The position numbers and the translations under genes are program-made. A stretch of DNA of 64,000 nt from Aporrectodea caliginosa (Eukaryota; Annelida; Clitellata; Crassiclitellata; Lumbricidae). The stretch is taken from assembly GCA_020284085.1 (NCBI GenBank), contig JACEVL010000130.1:1014501-1078500 (forward strand), read 5' to 3'. The stretch's first letter is position 1. Every line of letters starts with the position of its first letter. Below the pieces are notes generated by a model. That model was not told the origin of the DNA and did not search any database. It saw only the letters and a list, made by a program, of their open reading frames with translations. This document shows positions 35,725 to 46,200 of the stretch, piece after piece.

Positions 35725-36008
35725 TCATCCGTTCGAATTCCGTGTATATGTTGGCGGATCGGTCGCATAAGATGGTGCGAGTGGTAGATAGAAGTCGTAG
35801 GGATGCGGATTTAGAAAGGTGTCTTGGTATTCTGCGATGGTCTGAGCTTGTCGTCTGATGGTTCGAAACAAGATGGATCGTCGTCGAAATGCGTTGATGA
35901 TGCATATTACAGCGAGCACGGAGATGACGATAGAGGCGATGCTGACACCGATTATTTCTCGATTTGCCACGAAAATGCGATCGATGACTTCGGTATAAAG
36001 TTCGCCAC
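35725..36008 (-). CDS. LDLa-domain membrane protein, exon 2 (right-arm copy)
   Basis: Acceptor atacatag|GTGGCG (36010-36009); 94 codons including the stop at 35727-35725. The membrane segment IIGVSIASIVISVLAVICII and NAFRRRS are kept. The first tail motif reads NPHPYDFY, so its PPxY pattern is lost, while the second, DPPTYTRN, is kept. The protein stops five residues earlier than the left copy. About 15 amino-acid differences and about 8 silent differences from the left exon were counted by eye, so constraint is present but weak. Confidence 0.65.
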
Positions 36009-36235
36009 CTATGTATTACACGATTAAAATGTAAATCGCGTAAGTGTATAGGTTTCCTATAGTATACATATGATCTTGACGTGTTCATTTCTACCACGAA
36101 TTACAGCTCTTTACAGACAAGCGCCGAACATCATTTTCTCGGATCCTGATTTTCTGCTGCAGTCTCTTCGATTTGATAATTAAATATTTTGAATAATATT
36201 ATGGTAAGCAAAATCCGTATGTATAATATCCATAC

Positions 36236-36406
36236 CGGTGAAAGGACAAATGATCTCGTCCGATCCGTCGAAGCAATCGTTTCTTCCATCACATGTTAGA
36301 TTTCGATTGATACAGCTACTGTCGGATACGCATGTGTATTCATACCATTGACAACTTGAATTTTGACCAATCGATGGTCGTGCGATGTGTGATTGAGTTC
36401 TCATTG
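36236..36406 (-). CDS. LDLa-domain membrane protein, exon 1 (right-arm copy)
   Basis: ATG at 36404-36402, same length (56 codons plus one base) and the same donor context (CACCG|gtatgg at 36236/36235) as the left copy. All six cysteines and the DCFDGSDE end are conserved. Differences include Trp-Asp-Glu to Trp-Tyr-Glu and loss of one glycine after TCDG. Conserved splice sites in both arms support a real gene. Confidence 0.65.
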
Positions 36407-36755
36407 CTGCAATTGGTGGATTATTATTATTATTATTTATAAATTCAATGTGAAATCCTTAAGGATGTCTCTCCGCGCAAGCTGTATGTTCTCAATTTAC
36501 TACGTAAACCTTCGCTCCGTACATCTTTTCAACCTCGCGATATCAAAGTTTCATCATACAAACCAATATTTTAAGCTAGAAATCTTCACTTCATCCGTAG
36601 TTTCCTTAGAATTTACAATGTTATAATGCAAACAATCTTATGTAGTAAACCACCGACTATCTAGTGTATCTTTCGACCTATGCAATTGTAAATTCTAGTG
36701 AACAACCCATAGTCTCGTGAATTTTTATAATATAATGTAATAATAATACAACTAT

Positions 36756-36962
36756 ATTTTGGTGTCGTCCTCCTCCACCTCCTCCTTACAAAGTACAGAA
36801 TACGTCGATACATGTGTATTGTAGAGAAAATGTGAGTGAAGGACTTGCTCAATGTCCAGTCCCTACACAGTAGGCCTAACTATCTCGGATGAGGCTCGAA
36901 CCCGTACTCTGTGCGTTACAGATCAGGCGCTCTAACCAGTCGACCACCATGCCTCACAACCT
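36756..36962 (-). repeat. tRNA-derived SINE (right arm)
   Basis: Reverse-complement counterpart of 22580-22770. The tRNA-like head is almost unchanged and the tail is more diverged (an expanded GGAGGTGGAGGAGG stretch). Confidence 0.65.
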
Positions 36963-37269
36963 TTGTAGCTCAATATATGTAAGTCCCTCGAGTAAACTCT
37001 CAATGCAGCTCTCTTTACAATCTAGAATCGCATTAGTCTGCTAAGAAAACATCCATCTCACGTTGTAAAGTGAAAGATGTGCATTTGCTTTACAATTAAT
37101 CATTTCTTCTATCTCTGCTCCATTAAAATATACAATTTAACTATACGAGCCTTCCGCTCATGTCACAGTACATTCGAAAAGTCGCGGGTTTGTACTACGC
37201 ACTATCAATCTTCTGTCTTTCACAATGCCAAATTTCAGTCTAATGCGTCTCTCGCTCACGCTTTCTGAC

Positions 37270-37980
37270 TTTCTCGAACTCGTAAAGCATTGCACAAAGT
37301 TTAAAGTTTCCTAAATATTATAAGTTTCTCAAGTTTCTCTTGTTTTCTAAGAGTTGCAGGTTTCACGAGTTATGAGTTCTCTAAAAGTTGTAAATTTCAC
37401 TAGGTTTCTCAGGTTTAGAGTTATCTAAGAGCTGTAAGTTTCACGAGTTGTGAGTTCTCTAAACGTTTCACCAGTTCTTAGATCTCTAAGACTTTCAAAT
37501 TTCACTAAGTTACTCAAGTTTCGCTCTCTTGGGCTTCTAAAGCGTCACACAAAGTTTGAAGTTTCCTAAAAGTTTGAAGTTTTCTAAGAGTTACACCGTT
37601 GCAGGTTTCTCAAGTTTCGCTCTCTCCAGATACCCTGGGACTCTCTCATTCTGTCGAACTTTTACGAGTTTGTATGTTTCTAAGTTTTCCAACTCACGGA
37701 TTCCTCAAAGATTGCTGATTTACGAGTTTCACAAAGGCCAAATTTCTAAGTTTGACAATTGTTTAGAGTCACTAGTTGTGAGTTTGTCAAGTTTTATGTT
37801 TCATGAGTCTTAAGTTTCTAGGTTTCACAATTTTTAAACTTCTCGAGTTGAGAGTTTCTCATGTTTTACGTTTCGCAAGTCTTAAGTTTCACAATTTGAA
37901 TCTTCCCGAGTTGTGAGTTGCTCGAGTCTTAGGTTACTCGAGTTTGGCAGAGACTGCTAGTTTCACAAAGATTGAAGTTT
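37270..37980 (-). repeat. GAAACTT-rich degenerate block, right arm outer
   Basis: Mirror of 21640-22260, bounded outside by a CT microsatellite (about 37986-38048). Confidence 0.6.
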
Positions 37981-37981
37981 C

Positions 37982-37985
<4 letters not shown>

Positions 37986-38048
<63 letters not shown>
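37986..38048. repeat. CT microsatellite (right arm)
   Basis: About 31 CT units; the mirror of the GA run at 21571. A second short CT-rich stretch is at 38160-38200. Confidence 0.9.
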
Positions 38049-38051
<3 letters not shown>

Positions 38052-38937
38052 CCATTCTCTGACTCTGTCAATCTCTGTAACTTCTAAAGCTCCATACTCC
38101 AATATCACTCTCTGTCTCTCTTCCAAACTTCTAAAGCATCAGCTGAAAATCACACATGTCTCTCTTTCTCGCGCTTCTCTCTCGCTTTCTCTCTCTCTCT
38201 CTAAATCTCTGTCAATCTCTGTAACTACTAAAGCGCTATAATGTCATCCGTTGATTTGATGAAATAGTAGGTTCGAATGCTTATGAAATTTGAATACTTC
38301 TAAATATATGTGTGTGTTTAAATTCATCAACTTCTAATGCATGAATAGAAAACTAGCTAATTCTCTGGAAGGTTCGTACTCTACCGCAATAGTGGCTAAC
38401 TATGTCCGTGCGAGTACGAGTCAATACGTTCGTTGTATAAGGATTCAAATTCAAAGATATACTATTTTAATAAGTATGTAAATAAGTCACACAGTTCGCA
38501 ACTTTATTCAATTAAAACCTAGCTCGTTACTGTATAATGTCATCAAACAAACTTTATACTCGCTCAAGAGTTCGCTTTATGTATTTACATTCTATCGTTT
38601 ATATGGTAAAATACCAACTTGTGTATAGAGTTAAGTAAGTGCGCAATACAAAAGTATTGCCAAACAATAATATTGCTGCTAAGTATGAAATGAGGAGATT
38701 GTTTAATATTTATAAGAAACAAGTTTCAACGTACGTGTGCCAGAAACTATATGTGCCGTAGCGCTGGAAAGGATGACAAGAAACTTGCTATTTGTATGCT
38801 AATGAGGTCGTGTGACGAGGTCAGGTGAATGTTACGTAATAGGTAAGGTGGTGCACTACTGATATGCTAATTAGGTCAAAGTGCAGTCGAGCGTGGGTGA
38901 GCCAGAAACTAGGCGTGCCGTCGTCATGGAAACTAGG

Positions 38938-39010
38938 TCAGCAAATTCCCCATTGTGCTATTAATAGATATGACGTCATAGGTCACGTGACTGGCTTCGA
39001 CCAATCAGGT
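38938..39010 (-). promoter_or_regulatory. Promoter-like block at right outer tip
   Basis: Exact reverse complement of 20578-20650, with the same CCAAT, CACGTG and TGACGTCA motifs. No TATA box is seen next to it. It could drive transcription into the arm (towards the LDLa gene) or be a structural end of the element. Confidence 0.5.
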
Positions 39011-39033
39011 TGCTTCCTACCCTCCGCACCTCC

Positions 39034-41690
39034 CCCTCCCCTCCCCTCCCCCTCTGTACTTTGGTCCCATTAACTAGAGTCTGTACTCGTATCACTACTA
39101 ACGTAGGCTGCGTCTAATGCTCCTGTGTGCAAGAGAGCGTGAAGATCGCGGTTCGCTTCTGGAAGGTGGCATAAATATTTCAGAGATCTAAACATCTCGG
39201 CTAGAACGGTCCGTGCACGTAGACCTTAAATGGCATGGCGCCTATTCAAAACGGGCAAGTGCTTCAGAATCGTTGCTTCGAGTCATCGACTGCCTATGAA
39301 ATACGGCACTATTCATTTTTTTATTAATTTAAATCTACATGATTGTAGCCTACAGCGTACGCACGTAGAGTGGACAAATCAAACTGCGATATCTCAGCCT
39401 TAGTTTGTTGGCTGCAACGTTCAGCGCTCTGTTGCCTTCAACACTGTTGGATCATGGATGCCTAGGTCTGACGACGAACTGTATGCAGCGGATGAATTCT
39501 TAGCTAAACCAATAATTATGATATCGACATTTCGCTTGCTTTCTAGCTCGAGCGGTTGTCATTTTGCTCAAGCTTTCGATCGTTCGAAGTTGTAAACGAG
39601 GTTAACCATTCGAAATTGCGCAACTGTTAGGCCTACTCATAGACAATACTGTGTTGTGTCGTCCGCATTGCGTATTATAGGCCTACATGTTGCGGCTGAC
39701 TTTGCCTGTGACTGTTGCGATTATGATCGATAATTTTCAAAACTGAAGCTCATCAAAACCTGTCTACGAAGTGCGATATCAGAAGAGCGGCTGAGGCAAT
39801 GTTGTCAATAGAAAATGAACATGCCAAAAACTCGACACCTCAAAAGTGGTGGATATTTTTGCCCAAGAGAAAGCGTGTAAATGAACGTTTTAACTTGTAG
39901 GATTCTTCTTCTTAGACTACCTTAGACTTGACACTCGCGACTTGTCCAATTTGATTATCTGATCATATTTATGGACTTTTATGGTGCATGCAACAGCGCT
40001 TTTAGCACAGCGTTTTTTGGTTTAAAATCGAAGTGGGTGCAAGAGGGAGGGGCCCACCACCGAGGCTCTGCACAAGGGCCCCCAAAACCTTGCTACGCCA
40101 CTGCCTATCAAAAATGGTGTCCCATGCAAAGCATATACATTTGGTGCCCTCTGGCCCCACTGCTCGGTCCATCCCACTTGAAAAGGTGCAATGAAGTCAC
40201 TAATTTTTTTAAAGTTTGTTCCATAAGCGAACATTTTGAATTCAAATGAAAATAATAAATTTAATTGAAAAAATGGCTACAAAGTGAAAAACATAAAACT
40301 GTTAAAGCACATACTGCCATATGGCCCCTAGATTTTGGCGCCCCAATCAACTGCCTGCTTTGCCTGTGTCTAAAGCTGGCACTGTAATGTAATGTAATTA
40401 GCACAAGGCATCAACGGATGGCACACCAAAACCAAGCCGTAATACCCCCATCGAATTAACCTCCTAAAATGGACCTAATTTGCGTCTTGGTATTGGGGCG
40501 CCATCGGTCTATTGTATATAATCTTGTGCATTAAACGCAACAACATAAGTTACTCATTAATAATAATTAATCAATTACACTACTCAATATTACATGACAA
40601 GTGGCTTTATTACACGTAGCCTATGCTATTTAATTGAGTTTATTGCTGATCTTTCTTCTTACTGTAACCTTACTCTCACAGATCCATAGTTCTCTGTTTT
40701 ATTGTATTCTATTTTTTTAGTTTTGTGATTTGTGATTTTTGTGATTTTGTGATTTAGGAAGAAGCTTACTATATCCGATGTTCCCGCAGAGCGTTTGCAG
40801 GCGGTTCAATAAAGCACGTACTTACTTACTTAAGTCGCTCAGTATTCGACCCTGTGTTTATTATGACGCTATTAAATAGGTCAAATATGACGTAGTCTAA
40901 TCTAAACTTATTGTTACGTCATGTTGAGAAATAGTTAGATTACGTATCTCGCAATGCAAAGTTGCCACAGATTTCTAAGAGTCGAGCGAGTCGTTAACCT
41001 ACAAGAATTTACAATGATTTCTAGTTCGATTAATTTCAGGTTACGAATTCTTTCGAATTTCTTCGACGACGAATGACTTTTGAAACGTTTTTATGTCGAT
41101 AATCGATTAGGCCTACTATCGAAAACTGCTGACGAAACGATAATTTATGTGACCAACGAGTTCGCTATTCACAGTCAACTTTTCATCAGAGTTCTTGAAA
41201 TTTTTCGATATAACATTTCTGATGGATGGACGTTTGTGCTACTGAAACAAATTGATAGAAGGAAAAGAAGACCTCTCATGCAAGCAAGTCGACCACATTT
41301 ACAATGACTCTAAACTGAAAATAGAAGTTAATCGCAGTTTGAATCTTTGGGTTACTCAGTTCGCTCCATAGCTAGTCTGCAGCTTAGTCGCAGCTTTTGA
41401 GATGTATAATAGGCTACAGCTTTACGCCAAAAATACATGTTATACCTTCCATGCCGTAAGATATATAACTCGAGGCGGGCCATGCCTGAAAGCGTTAAGG
41501 TGGGGTCAATCCTGACCCCTAACATATTTTTAGTTACTTAGCTGAGGGGATTCGAAGAAGAATTTGGGTGGAACCTCACCCCGACAACAAAAACAATGAC
41601 ACTTTTCAATCAATTGTTTCAGAGTTAACACAAACAGAGATCGTACTCTAGAAGAACAGTCGGTCTTGAAGTAGAATGTTTTCAGCGGAT
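39034..41690. other. Intergenic, decayed repeats
   Basis: CCCTCCCC-type runs adjoin the arm at 39030-39052. 40020-40110 and 40320-40390 look like remnants of DNA transposons (GGGCCC..., GCGCCCC words, AAGCTGGCACTG end) without a matched pair. 40690-40835 ends CAATAAAGCACGTACTTACTTACTT, resembling a LINE 3' end. No gene is recognised. Confidence 0.4.
40690..40835 (+). repeat. LINE 3' end with ACTT tail
   Basis: GTGATTT words, then GCGTTTGCAGGCGGTTCAAT, AAAGCACG and ACTTACTTACTT. No coding part is seen, so the LINE assignment rests on the tail. Confidence 0.35.
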
Positions 41691-41699
41691 TACAAAAAT

Positions 41700-43340
41700 T
41701 CAGACAGTTGTCTTTAGTGTGGCCAACAAGAAAGGAAAGTAAACTTCAAAGTCAAGATGTGGAGTGAAGATACGATCGAGGTATTTAAATTCAATTCTTC
41801 TTTGTACTACATTTATAAGAGAACACTTTAAAAGATAGGACTGCATGAACATTGGCAAAGACAGGAATGAACATTTGCTAGCATATTTAAACTGAACTTT
41901 TTCACTGGTTTCGAGTTTATGGCAAGTTAAACTTGAAGGGGGTTTCAGCAAATCAAACTATGAATAAGTTCAGATCGAAAGTCAACTTAATAATGGCCAA
42001 CACTAAAGGAACGCAAACGTCAAAGTCAAGATGTGGAGCGAAGATACGATCAAAGCCTCAAAGGTATTTAAATTCAGAATCTTCTTCTTTGTAGTACCTT
42101 AATTTATTAAGAAAACACTCTAAAAGACAAGACTGAATATTAGCTGACATATTTAAACTGAACTTTTTCACTTAAAAATGTTACTTATGGTAATTTAAAG
42201 ATGAAGGGGCAGTAGCGGCTTTTGATAGCCTTTGACAGCTTCACGCTATTGGCAAGAACAAAAATGCCGCCCTTTACTCAAAAATGACATTTTTTGACGG
42301 AAGTGAACATCATGTATTTTGCCGGAATTTTCCGCCTCTTGAAAAATGCCGCCCTAGGCAGCCGCCTATATCGCCTATACCTAAATCCGGCACTGCGAAG
42401 GGAGTTTTCAGCAAATCAAGCTACGAATAAGTCCAGATCGAAAGTCAACTTTATTATGGCCAACGTGAAAGGAAAACTAACCTCAAAGTCAAGATATGGA
42501 GTGAAGATACGATTGAGGTATTTAAATTCAGAATCTTCTTCTTTGTACTACATTTATAAGAGAACACTTTAAAAGATAGGACTGCAGGAACATTGAACAT
42601 TAGCAAAGACAGGACTGAACATTTTGCTTGCATATTTAAATTGAACTTGTTCACTGGTTTCGATTTTATGGCAATTTAAAGACGAAAGAGGTTTTCAGCA
42701 AATCAAACTCTGAATAGGGTAAGTCCAGATCGAAAGTCAACTTTATTTTGACAAACATGAAAGGAACGCAAACTTCAAAGTGAAGAAGTGGAGTGAAAAT
42801 ACGATCGAGGTATTTAAATTCAGAATCTTCTTCTTTCTTGTAGCCTACCTTTATAAGAGAACACTTTAAAAGACAGGACTGCATGAACATTAGCATAGGC
42901 AGGACTGAACTTATCTTGCATATTTAAACTGAACTTTGTTACTGAAAAAATTACTTATGGTAATTTAAAGATGAAGGGGTTTTCAGCAAATCAAACTATG
43001 AATAGGCTAAGTCCAGATCGAAAGCAGAGGCAGGACTGAACATTAGCTTTTATATTTAAACTGAACATTTTTACTAGTTTCGAGTTTATGGTAATTTAAA
43101 GATGAAGAAGGTTTTCAGCAAATAAATATATGAATAAGTCTAGATCGAAAGTCAACTTAATTATGGCCAACACTAAAGGAACGCAAACTTCAAAGTCAAG
43201 ATGTGGAGTGAAGATATAATCGAGGTATTTAAATTCAGAATCTTCTTCTTTGTACTACATTTATAAGAGAACACTTCAAAAGCTAGGACTGAAGATTTGC
43301 AGACAGAACTGAAAATTAGCTTGCATATTGAAACTTAACT
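41700..43340. repeat. Tandem array, about 270-290-bp unit
   Basis: A landmark (GGCCAACANNAAAGGA-like) recurs at 41721, 41995, 42458, about 42750 and 43165. Each unit has TCAAAGTCAAGATGTGGAG, GAGGTATTTAAATTCAGAAT, AAGAGAACACTTTAAAAG and TTTTCAGCAAATCAAACT. The 41995-42458 unit is lengthened by a MITE; the 42750-43165 unit is rearranged. Non-coding satellite-like DNA. Confidence 0.85.
42210..42395. mobile_element. hAT-like MITE inside the tandem array
   Basis: The left end is CAGTAGCGGC; the right end in reverse is CAGTGCCGGATTTAGG. The flanks TGAAGGGG (42202-42209) and CGAAGGGA (42396-42403) differ at two positions but fit the array's own target sequence. About 186 bp, rich in GCCGCC words. 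Confidence 0.6.
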
Positions 43341-43916
43341 ATGATATTGCCACGAAAAGAAAACGACATCTGTGATTGAAGAGAAATAAATACTGCAATT
43401 AATTTAATAGGTCAGTCTTTGAATGTCCGACAATTCATCTGCCCTTATACTCTGCTAACTTTTTCTTTGATAAGATAATGATCCAAACTTCCAATTGTCC
43501 TCTGTGTAGATTTATACGAATCTGATGGATGGAGGAATGTTAACAGTTGGCAGAACCCGAATGTTATCTATAGAGACCTTCAGTTGAGGTGTCCTCGATT
43601 TCAACAAAACTTGTCCATAGAAGTGTTAATATAAAACAATTACGAATATTTTACAACAAAGAACAGAACAGAATATTTAAATTAAAGAACAAAGAGAACA
43701 AGAAGTTTTGCAAATGGGAAACAACATACTTTGTATTATATTTTACTTTATTTTATAGATTTGAAATCCAGAAGTAGTCCTTTTATAGTAGCCTAGTTGT
43801 CTATTATGCATGGGCATTGCGCACTTACAGTATAACTACTTTAAAAGTAGTTTAGCTACAACTACTTTTGCAGAAGTTTAACCACAGCAGTTAATAATTA
43901 GTTTTGAAAAGTTGTC

Positions 43917-43955
<39 letters not shown>

Positions 43956-44030
43956 TAATAATAAAAATAATAATAAGACGATTTGTATAGCGCCGTAGCT
44001 CAGCCGAGGCCGAAGGAAAGGGCGCTAAGC
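43917..44030 (-). repeat. AAT microsatellite and LINE/SINE tail
   Basis: About 20 AAT units, then GACGATTTGTATAGCGCCG, which reversed is CGGCGCTATACAAATCGTC, the familiar 3' tail in minus orientation. The body upstream is not recognisable. Confidence 0.55.
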
Positions 44031-44898
44031 CCTAATACTCTTCAAACTGTTTTGTGACTACTCGCGCAATAAGATGCATGTTAACTGTACTACATCTTTT
44101 AATATAGAAATATTAATTAAACCACAAAACGGAAGGCCACATTATTTTATTAATTCACATTCAATCAACTACTTTTAAACCGGAAATAAAGCCTAACAAG
44201 CAAGAAGTTGCTGAAAAGGAGTTAAGAATACTACAAACAGATTTTTAAAGTTCAATTAATAGTTGCATCTACTTTAAAAAGTCTAGTTAACTATTTTTGA
44301 ACTATTTAAAAATAGTTAACTACTCAACATGATTTTTAAATTACAGTAGTTAAATCTTTTGCATATAAAGTCTCATTGTAGTGGTTGTAAAATTAATAAT
44401 CAACAGGGCCCTACAAATTTCACGACTTTGCGCATCCTAGGCCTACAACGGACAATAGGCCCCTCATTTTCCTTATTGGGCGGGCTTGAATCACTGACTT
44501 TTATTGACTTTGGGAAGGGAATGCATCATTTGCAGAATCGAAATGAGATTGAAATGGCAATGAACTTTCGAAGTTGTCAAGAATTATATTCATCATAAAC
44601 TGAAGCTTAATTCATATTATGGACTATTGATAGGTTGCAGTTCCGATCGGTCGATCGATTCCAATCGATGGTCGTGCTACGAAACTACGTGAATAGTCGT
44701 CGAAACTTTCTGGAACGAAAGACTGGATTGTCTAGATGCCACATTTATGACTACCCATCATCCAATCATTGCCGCTTTTGGAGTTGTTTTATAGGAGTCA
44801 ACTCATCGAAATAACGAAACAACGAAAGAATGAAATAACTCGTAAACTTACTAAAAGTCATCCGCCTTTCTGGTCTGTATTTTGCCCATTTTCATGAC

Positions 44899-45110
44899 TT
44901 CTGTCGGTCTGTCTGTCTGTGTCTGTCTGTGTCTGTCTGTCTCTGTCTCTGTGTCTCTGTCTCTGTGTGTCTGCGACTGTGTCTGTGCCTGTGTCTGTCT
45001 GTGTCTGTCTCTGTGTCTGTCTGTCTCTCGCTCTCGCTCTCTCTCTCTCTGTCTCTCTCTGTATGTATGTCTGTCTGTCTGTTTGTATGTCTCACTCACT
45101 CACACTTTTA
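44899..45110. repeat. CTGT/TCTC simple repeat tract
   Basis: Mixed CTGTCTGT, CTCTGT and GTGTCT units over about 200 bp. All frames are open because the repeat lacks stops; not coding. Confidence 0.88.
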
Positions 45111-45762
45111 CCCGGTTGCGCTCACTCTGATGACACATTTGGAATGCAAACTCAGTTGACTAAGTTTGAGATAAAAGTCAAACTTTAGGCCCTACGCGTA
45201 GGCATGTTTGTAGTTGGATGAAACACACTGCACGATCATATGAACTTACTTTAAAATCCAGCGGACAATTACAAAATTCATTCACTCATTCATAAACTCA
45301 TGTAGGCCCTACGTAAGGGCGCAACCACGTTACCACGACGGACGTAGACCTACGTATGCATGTGTGTATTTGTGCATTATATGTATGCATACGTGTGCGT
45401 GTATGCATATAATATATTCCAAGTATTTATGAATGCATGTAAAGCCTACACATCTGGATAACTGGTGCACCTTTAACAAAACACTCAACGGTAGGCCTAC
45501 ATTGATGATAGGCCTATGTCTTAGCAGTCTACTGGCCACTGGAACTGACGTTTCTGCTGTAACTGTCATTGCTGTCGTTGCTGTTGTCAGAAGTGTTGTT
45601 GTTGCTGCTGCTGCTCTTTGGCTGCAGCAGGTGTTTCTGCATGATGCTTCGAACGAGATGATCCAGACCGGAAGGAAGAGCCACTTGTTCAAGCCTCGGA
45701 GGATGGCTACGATTGCGTCGATCGACAAACCTATATAGCAACAAAATCATCATCATCATCAC

Positions 45763-46192
45763 CAGGGCCGGAATAAGACTTTCAGGGGCTCTAAGCCAAG
45801 AGACGGGTTAAGACATCTGGGGGCCGTAACCCCAAAGCAAAGCCAGTAACCAAAGTACGGGTAGGTCTAGCTGAAAACAAAGTTCCAAACGTACCTGTAC
45901 AGTGTACATGATAAGCTATGTTTTTTCTAATGAAATATAGGCTAGGCCAGTACAGACTGTGAGTGTGAGTCTGTGTGTAGGGTCAGTGTTCGGTAAGTAA
46001 TAACTAAAACTTACTAGCGCTGAAAGACCTTTAAGGGTAGAGCCCTGAATTATTTAAAATTATGCAACATTAGGAATTTGCTACAGCAATTTGATTTAAT
46101 TTCTCTGGATTTTGGGCCCTCAAAAACGTTGTGGAACTTGTGGAGCCCTAAGCCATGGCCTAGTTCACTTATGTCTTAATAATCCGGCACTG
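45763..46192. mobile_element. hAT-like MITE, 8-bp TSD
   Basis: The left end is CAGGGCCGGAATAAGAC; the right end in reverse is CAGTGCCGGATTATTAAGAC. The direct flanks ATCATCAC (45755-45762 and 46193-46200) are an 8-bp duplication. 430 bp, no coding capacity; it landed in an ATC microsatellite. Confidence 0.8.
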
Positions 46193-46200
46193 ATCATCAC

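Larger units (their letters stand above)
33265..39033 (-). repeat. Giant inverted repeat, right arm (about 5.8 kb)
   Basis: Reverse-complement partner of 20555-26356, in the same order. It lacks part of the outer region that the left arm has duplicated (left 20610-20740 recurs at about 21051-21180). It lacks the CA microsatellite of the left arm near 24830, and its CCCGC run is longer (about eight units against five). No clear target-site duplication is visible at the outer tips. Confidence 0.93.

Noticed and set aside
20555..39033. The inverted repeat as an assembly artefact
   Set aside because: Arms carry many substitutions, indels and arm-specific microsatellites outside the inner block, and the two genes differ at about 15 residues in one exon. 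An artefact would be identical throughout. The inner 1.3 kb alone still deserves a read check.
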